From: Hofstenia miamia | Taxonomy: Eukaryota > Xenacoelomorpha > Acoela | Length of the DNA stretch: 64,000 nt | NCBI GenBank assembly: GCA_004352715.1 | Contig: SCFE01000111.1 | Location: 83,738 to 147,737, forward strand | Direction of reading: 5' to 3' | Shown: piece by piece, positions 59,601 to 64,000 of the stretch | Layout: each line of letters begins with the position of its first letter | Numbering within the stretch: position 1 is the stretch's first letter | Notes under the pieces: generated by a model | The model's database searches: none | Told to the model about the DNA's origin: nothing | What the model saw: the letters and a program-made list of their open reading frames with translations, nothing else | Made by a program: the position numbers and the translations under genes

Positions 59601-61349
59601 TCCAAATTCAAACTTTTTTTAAATTGCTTATAATACACCTTATTTCTTTTTTACCATTTATGAGCCAAGTGCAACCGCACCTGCACTGACCCCACTGAAT
59701 ATATTGTAAGCGCAGTTGGCTCATTTCTGTTCCATGTGTAGGTAATGCATTAGGTTTACTACAATGTTTCCGGTCAAAATGGAATTTTGGTAAAAATGCA
59801 ACAATTGATTTAAGCACGGTGTTCTATTCAAATAACGTCTTTCAAATTAGAATTCCTTAATTTTCTCTATTATTCAGATTTGAGTGCACGCAACAATATC
59901 AAGGACTTCCTTAATTAAGTCTGCGACAAAATAAAACTAATTCACACATGTCCGCAAGCCTGAATAATGCAAAATCCAACAAATTTCTCAATCAGGTGCA
60001 GTACACACTCACCCTAGTGAATACTCCAAAGAAATGTTTGATGCTAATACTTAGATTTCCCTATTTCCTTACCTTTTGCAAATAATTGATGCGAGAATAT
60101 TATGAACAGCTATAATGGGACACATTAAATTTCATATATTTTTTTATATATTTTATATACATGTCAGTTTATGCAGGTGTTCCCATAATTTTCTCAGCAA
60201 TTTCTCTGAAAATATTTTGAATCACTACATACGTCTATATTTGAAAAAATTAGCGAAGATGTTCTAAGTAAGATCTATTCTGTTCCAACATTGAATCAAT
60301 TAGGCATATCCACAAAACACAGCATCAGAATGTTTTTGTAAGATACATAATACAATCTTCCGTAATTCAGATTGAGTGGAAAATGTCTATATTGATAAGC
60401 CTCAAATTCAAGAATTTTAGTAATTAAAATCTTTTTAACTATGAGAAATCCGTCTTTGTTCAAAGAAAGTGATGTTGACATAGATTAGTTTATTTTCTGT
60501 AATGGCTTCGTCAGGAACTATGAACCTGATATTACTATCGAAATAAATTTTAGTTCCAAAACTCTAGAAACCTAAGAAATAGCATGGTCTAAGGCTGGAA
60601 TAGCGCAAGCATCAGGTAAATGCCGTGTAACAAATGATTTGATTTTCCTTGATCATTACGCGCAGCATCTATAATGGAAAATCACAATGTTATAATGCAG
60701 CTCGGAGTCACTCTCAAGAGCAATTAAATCGATTTCCGCACAACATTCATTGCTTGAAGTCCAATGTGATGGAAGTTGATTATTGTATTGCAACATGCTT
60801 AGTAATATTTTTCGAGGACATCAGGTGCGCGCGCAAAACACTAAAAAGCGATTCTGTTCCTCTTGAAATCGTCTCCATTTGGGAATTCCATAGAACTCAG
60901 TCTTAGGACCACTATTACTCTTAAAGTATGTTTCCTTTACTGAAGATATTGCCAATGAGTATCCTAATGTCATTCCGCTATGCTTTACTCTTTGATAGTC
61001 CAAAGGATATTCTACAGTTTCAACCGTCTGTCTTTGATATTTACCAATACTTTCTTTTGGAAGTTTTGGTAAATTTGAGCATACATGTACTTAACTAGAA
61101 ATGTTATGAAGATTTGCATGAAAGGTTATTACTGAAAATACTGATTCTTCTAATGTTTTATAAGTTTGTCTGCCAATTAAGATTAAATAAACACTACAAG
61201 TTGTTTATAAAGCTAATATTACTCATACTCATAAGAAGTAACATTGCCTCTTCTTTTGTGGACGAATCTCATTCAGCATTGCAGTACTGGGATTAAGGCC
61301 TTTAACTGTCACTTTCTATCCAGTTAAATGAAGCGGTCCATTTTCTCTA
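56691..61349. other. Long gene-free stretch
   Basis: Scanned on both strands. Open frames such as those near 57018, 59608, 60649 and 61114 are short, lack motifs and look like chance frames. No tRNA, LTR or transposon end was recognised. Confidence 0.4.
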
Positions 61350-61575
61350 TTGGATCCTCAATATCGTCTGCGCTCTTCAGATATGATTAACCTACATATG
61401 AATATCAATCGAACTAATAATTTGTATCATTCCATTTCAATGGCTGGTTCGCTTACCTTAAATAGGCTACCTACAGACTTAAAAGAATTATCTTCAAACG
61501 ATTTTATTAAATTTGCTATGAAGTTAATCATATCTATAGGGGCCTATCCTCTTTCTCCGAAATGGGGATTATTGA
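61350..61575 (+). pseudogene. Possible LINE ORF2 C-terminal remnant
   Basis: The open frame shows YRLRSSDMINLHMN, then LYHSISMAGSLTLNRLPTDL and IKFAMKLII. The spacing of a basic start, a SI...LxNRLP segment (usual LWNxLP) and a closing FxKxxLK-like part imitates the C-terminus of LINE ORF2. It is short and weak; chance is possible. Confidence 0.35.
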
Positions 61576-61655
61576 ATCATGCGACAGCCTATAAATGTAT
61601 ATGTATCACTAGCAACACCACTAAAAATATTAGTAGATCCACCATGTGTGTCTGA

Positions 61656-62704
61656 TTAGCATCAGAAAAAAGCATAATATAAGAAATCATGATAAATATA
61701 TAACAATAATACAAAAAAGCGGCAACAAAAGAGCACATTAACCAACACAAGGTTGAATTTTAGAAATACTGACTTTCAGGCGATCAAGTGTTTTTAGGCT
61801 ACTCAATTCTATTCTATTCGTTAAGCGGAGTAAATTGATAAATGAATTATAATTGTAAGCTAAAATCAAATACTCATAAAACATAATAAGCAGAAGCATG
61901 TTTATTTGCAGTAGACTTCCGTGAGCTATGATTTAACTATATAGCTAATTATTAAAAAACAAAATTAACAAGATATTTTTGGATTCGTTCTTAACGCTAT
62001 TCTTAAGTATAAGATAAACGTTTGATATCCCATTCAACTAAAAGCATTTCTTTCATTTCAAATTTAAATATAAATTCCATCATTAAAATATCATCTGCAA
62101 GAGCGCAGACGTATTTATTGGAGTGTGACCTAATCCATAAATTGCATTTATTTTTCAATGAAATATCAAGTCTAGGTTTATCAAACTGGAAAGTCTCTGT
62201 CCAAATTTTAAATTAATTTTGGAGTTAAATTTTGAACACAAGGCTAACCTGGTTTAAATATTAAGACGACCTCACTATTTAAGTTAGTTTTATACTTGAA
62301 TAAATTCTCGATGCAAATTTGTATTATTCCAATAGAATTTCGGGAGATTGCTGGTCCATTGATTCTAAAATAGGATAAAAAAATCAGTTAAATGAAGAAT
62401 TTCCAATTTTGATTACTAAAGCTTCATGACTTTTTACTATATCCAAATTGAAAATGCTAATGTTTTACGTTATTTATATATTTAAAAAATTAAATAACAT
62501 CTCTATTCACTAAATTTTACACTAAGGGCATGAAATTTCGAAATGTTTAAACTATTGAACTGCTAAAATTAGAAATGATATTTTAAGCTATTAGTAATAG
62601 ATTTCCAAAAATATCGATCAAATGTCTATGGTATGTTTTATATTTAGTTCCTTTGTAGGACTTCAACACAATTGTAAATAGCATACTTTAGATAATCAAT
62701 TGGA
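61656..62704. other. Upstream region of the small GTPase gene
   Basis: AT-rich, without ORF of note. It should include the promoter; no motif could be assigned. Confidence 0.4.
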
Positions 62705-63286
62705 ATGTCTACAGAAATTAAGATTCGGCTAGTGTTTTACGGGTCTGGTAAAGTCGGAAAGACCTCCATAGTCTCGCGTTTTTTACAAGGAACATTCCCC
62801 GAAAAATACCACGAAACAGTTGAAGATCTGCACTCCCGACAGTACAGTGTTAACGGGAAAAAATTTAAAATAGACATTTTAGATACAGCTGGAGATTTAT
62901 CATTTCCAGCTATGAGACGTCTTTCTATAGCAACAGCTACTGGATTTGTATTGGTGTATTCTGTAACAGACGAAGGATCATTTGCCGCAGTTAAGCAACT
63001 ATTTTATGAGATTAAGGAAACAAAGTCAACTTTTCAAGAAACACCCATGGTTATAGTAGGAAACAAAGTTGATCAGATTTCAATGAAAGTTGTGGATCCG
63101 GAAGATGTTGAGGAATTTATAAGATCTGAAGGTTGGGCTTCATCATTTCTGGAAACATCTGCCAAAACGAATCACAATGTTCTTGAAATATTCCACAAGC
63201 TTCTTAAGCAATATCAAAACCCTGCTGCACACGATCTTAGCCCATTGTTAAAAAGAAGAATGCATGATAAAGGTGGTACAATTCGA
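62705..63286 (+). CDS. Ras-dva/RASD-type small GTPase, first coding exon
   Basis: 194 codons end at a GTAAGT donor (63287), phase 0. All G motifs are visible: P-loop GSGKVGKT (residues 13-20), switch I Thr38 in HETVEDLH, DTAG (60-63), NKVD (120-123) and ETSAK (150-154). The block SFPAMRRLSIATATGFVLVY and the SPLLKRR segment after the fold match the Ras-dva and RASD1/Rhes group better than Ras itself. The residue equal to Ras Gln61 is Asp64, so intrinsic GTP hydrolysis is expected to be low; Ras-dva and RASD proteins also lack Gln here. The basic tail and any CAAX box should lie in a later exon. Read through the donor, the frame would end at 63358 without a CAAX box. Confidence 0.85.
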
Positions 63287-64000
63287 GTAAGTGCTTTTAT
63301 TAATTTCCTTTTCGTAAGTAAAATTAGGTTGTATCTATTGCTTCCTTTAAAATTCTAATATAATTATCATTACAGTTTAAAGTTATAATAATTTTACAAA
63401 TGAATTTGTTTTTGAAAGTTGATCACAAAACAGATTTTGGGAATGCTAATTCCATAATGCAACCGAAATCATAATATAATTGTACCAAACTTTTACATCA
63501 ACAACTGCCAAGCAGAATTGAACGGCTGGATACATACAGTCCTGATCAAAATATTTTTTGTGCTATAATGAATTTTGGGAGCAGAAAGTTAGCATCTTGT
63601 AAATGGATAACGATTACTAATGTGTTCATCAAGAATTCTTCAAACAACATATTTGTGTGATTAGAAAAAAATCTTCAACTTTATGAAATTCACTCTATAT
63701 GCTGTTTTTATTCACAGCAAATCAATTTATAATACATTTGCAAACATCATAGTTTGCACTGTCAAATGTAAAAAAATTCTTGAGAACATACCCAAAGTCG
63801 AAGCAGACCTAAAAATCTCATAAGTGAATAAACACAATTTGAAAATGAACAGTACTTGATTTGAATTCTAACCCCAACCCCAAAGCAGTAAAGGATTGAT
63901 TAATATTGACACCAATCAAACAGAATTTGCATGAACGTGTCGTACTGCATTATACATGTATATACAGATATGTAACGGATAATATACACGTGTTTTTAAT
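63287..64000 (+). other. Probable intron of the GTPase gene
   Basis: It begins GTAAGTGC. An acceptor-like cattacag at 63369-63376 would open a phase-0 frame of about 32 codons without a CAAX box, so I regard it as unlikely. No other C-terminal exon was seen before the window ends. Confidence 0.5.

Noticed and set aside
63377-63475. Possible second exon of the GTPase after cattacag
   Set aside because: It is in phase, but the predicted 32 residues lack the basic tail and CAAX box expected for the family.

Overview
This window is AT-rich animal (invertebrate metazoan) DNA dominated by decayed transposable elements, with two host genes. It looks eukaryotic because it has spliced genes, LTR and non-LTR retrotransposons, several DNA transposons, microsatellites and assembly gaps. 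Two spliced reading frames have introns of only 40 and 42 bp (32601-32640 and 26644-26685), so the host probably has many tiny introns. I cannot name the species.

Layout. Positions 1-2399 are non-coding sequence and a gap. Positions 2400-9865 hold a minus-strand Ty3/gypsy element (copy A). Its 3' LTR is split by a complete plus-strand solo LTR of the same family with a TTAG target duplication. A spacer follows, with a Mutator-like MITE (about 130-bp inverted repeats, 9-bp target duplication) and two threonine-tRNA-like sequences. Positions 13225-19191 hold a plus-strand copy of the same gypsy family (copy B). A and B form a large inverted pair, and each lost the integrase core through a different deletion. 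Both keep a T-TTA-AAT frameshift heptamer directly before the gag stop codon.

From 19.2 to 31.7 kb lie small inverted-repeat elements, a LINE reverse-transcriptase fragment, a short-LTR gypsy relic, a PIF/Harbinger transposase relic with a convergent Myb-like partner, a minus-strand LINE and an R4/Dong-like LINE ending in (TAA)n. A PINX1-like G-patch gene occupies 32468-34447 in three exons. From 35.4 to 46 kb there is a dense LINE graveyard, mainly one APE-endonuclease LINE family with (TTATC)n 3' tails and a degenerate 2A-like N-terminus. Near 50 kb a mariner relic adjoins a 3.9-kb inverted-repeat element carrying an unrecognised 138-codon ORF. Positions 54.2-62.7 kb are almost gene-free. 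A Ras-dva/RASD-type small GTPase gene starts at 62705 and probably continues past the window.

The only intact host genes I can support are the PINX1-like gene and the GTPase. They have no evident functional link. Everything else is mobile DNA in different states of decay. CGA-to-TGA transitions explain many of the premature stops in the gypsy copies. Joins at single n's or N-runs, flanked by duplicated sequence, show that the assembly is a mosaic in places.
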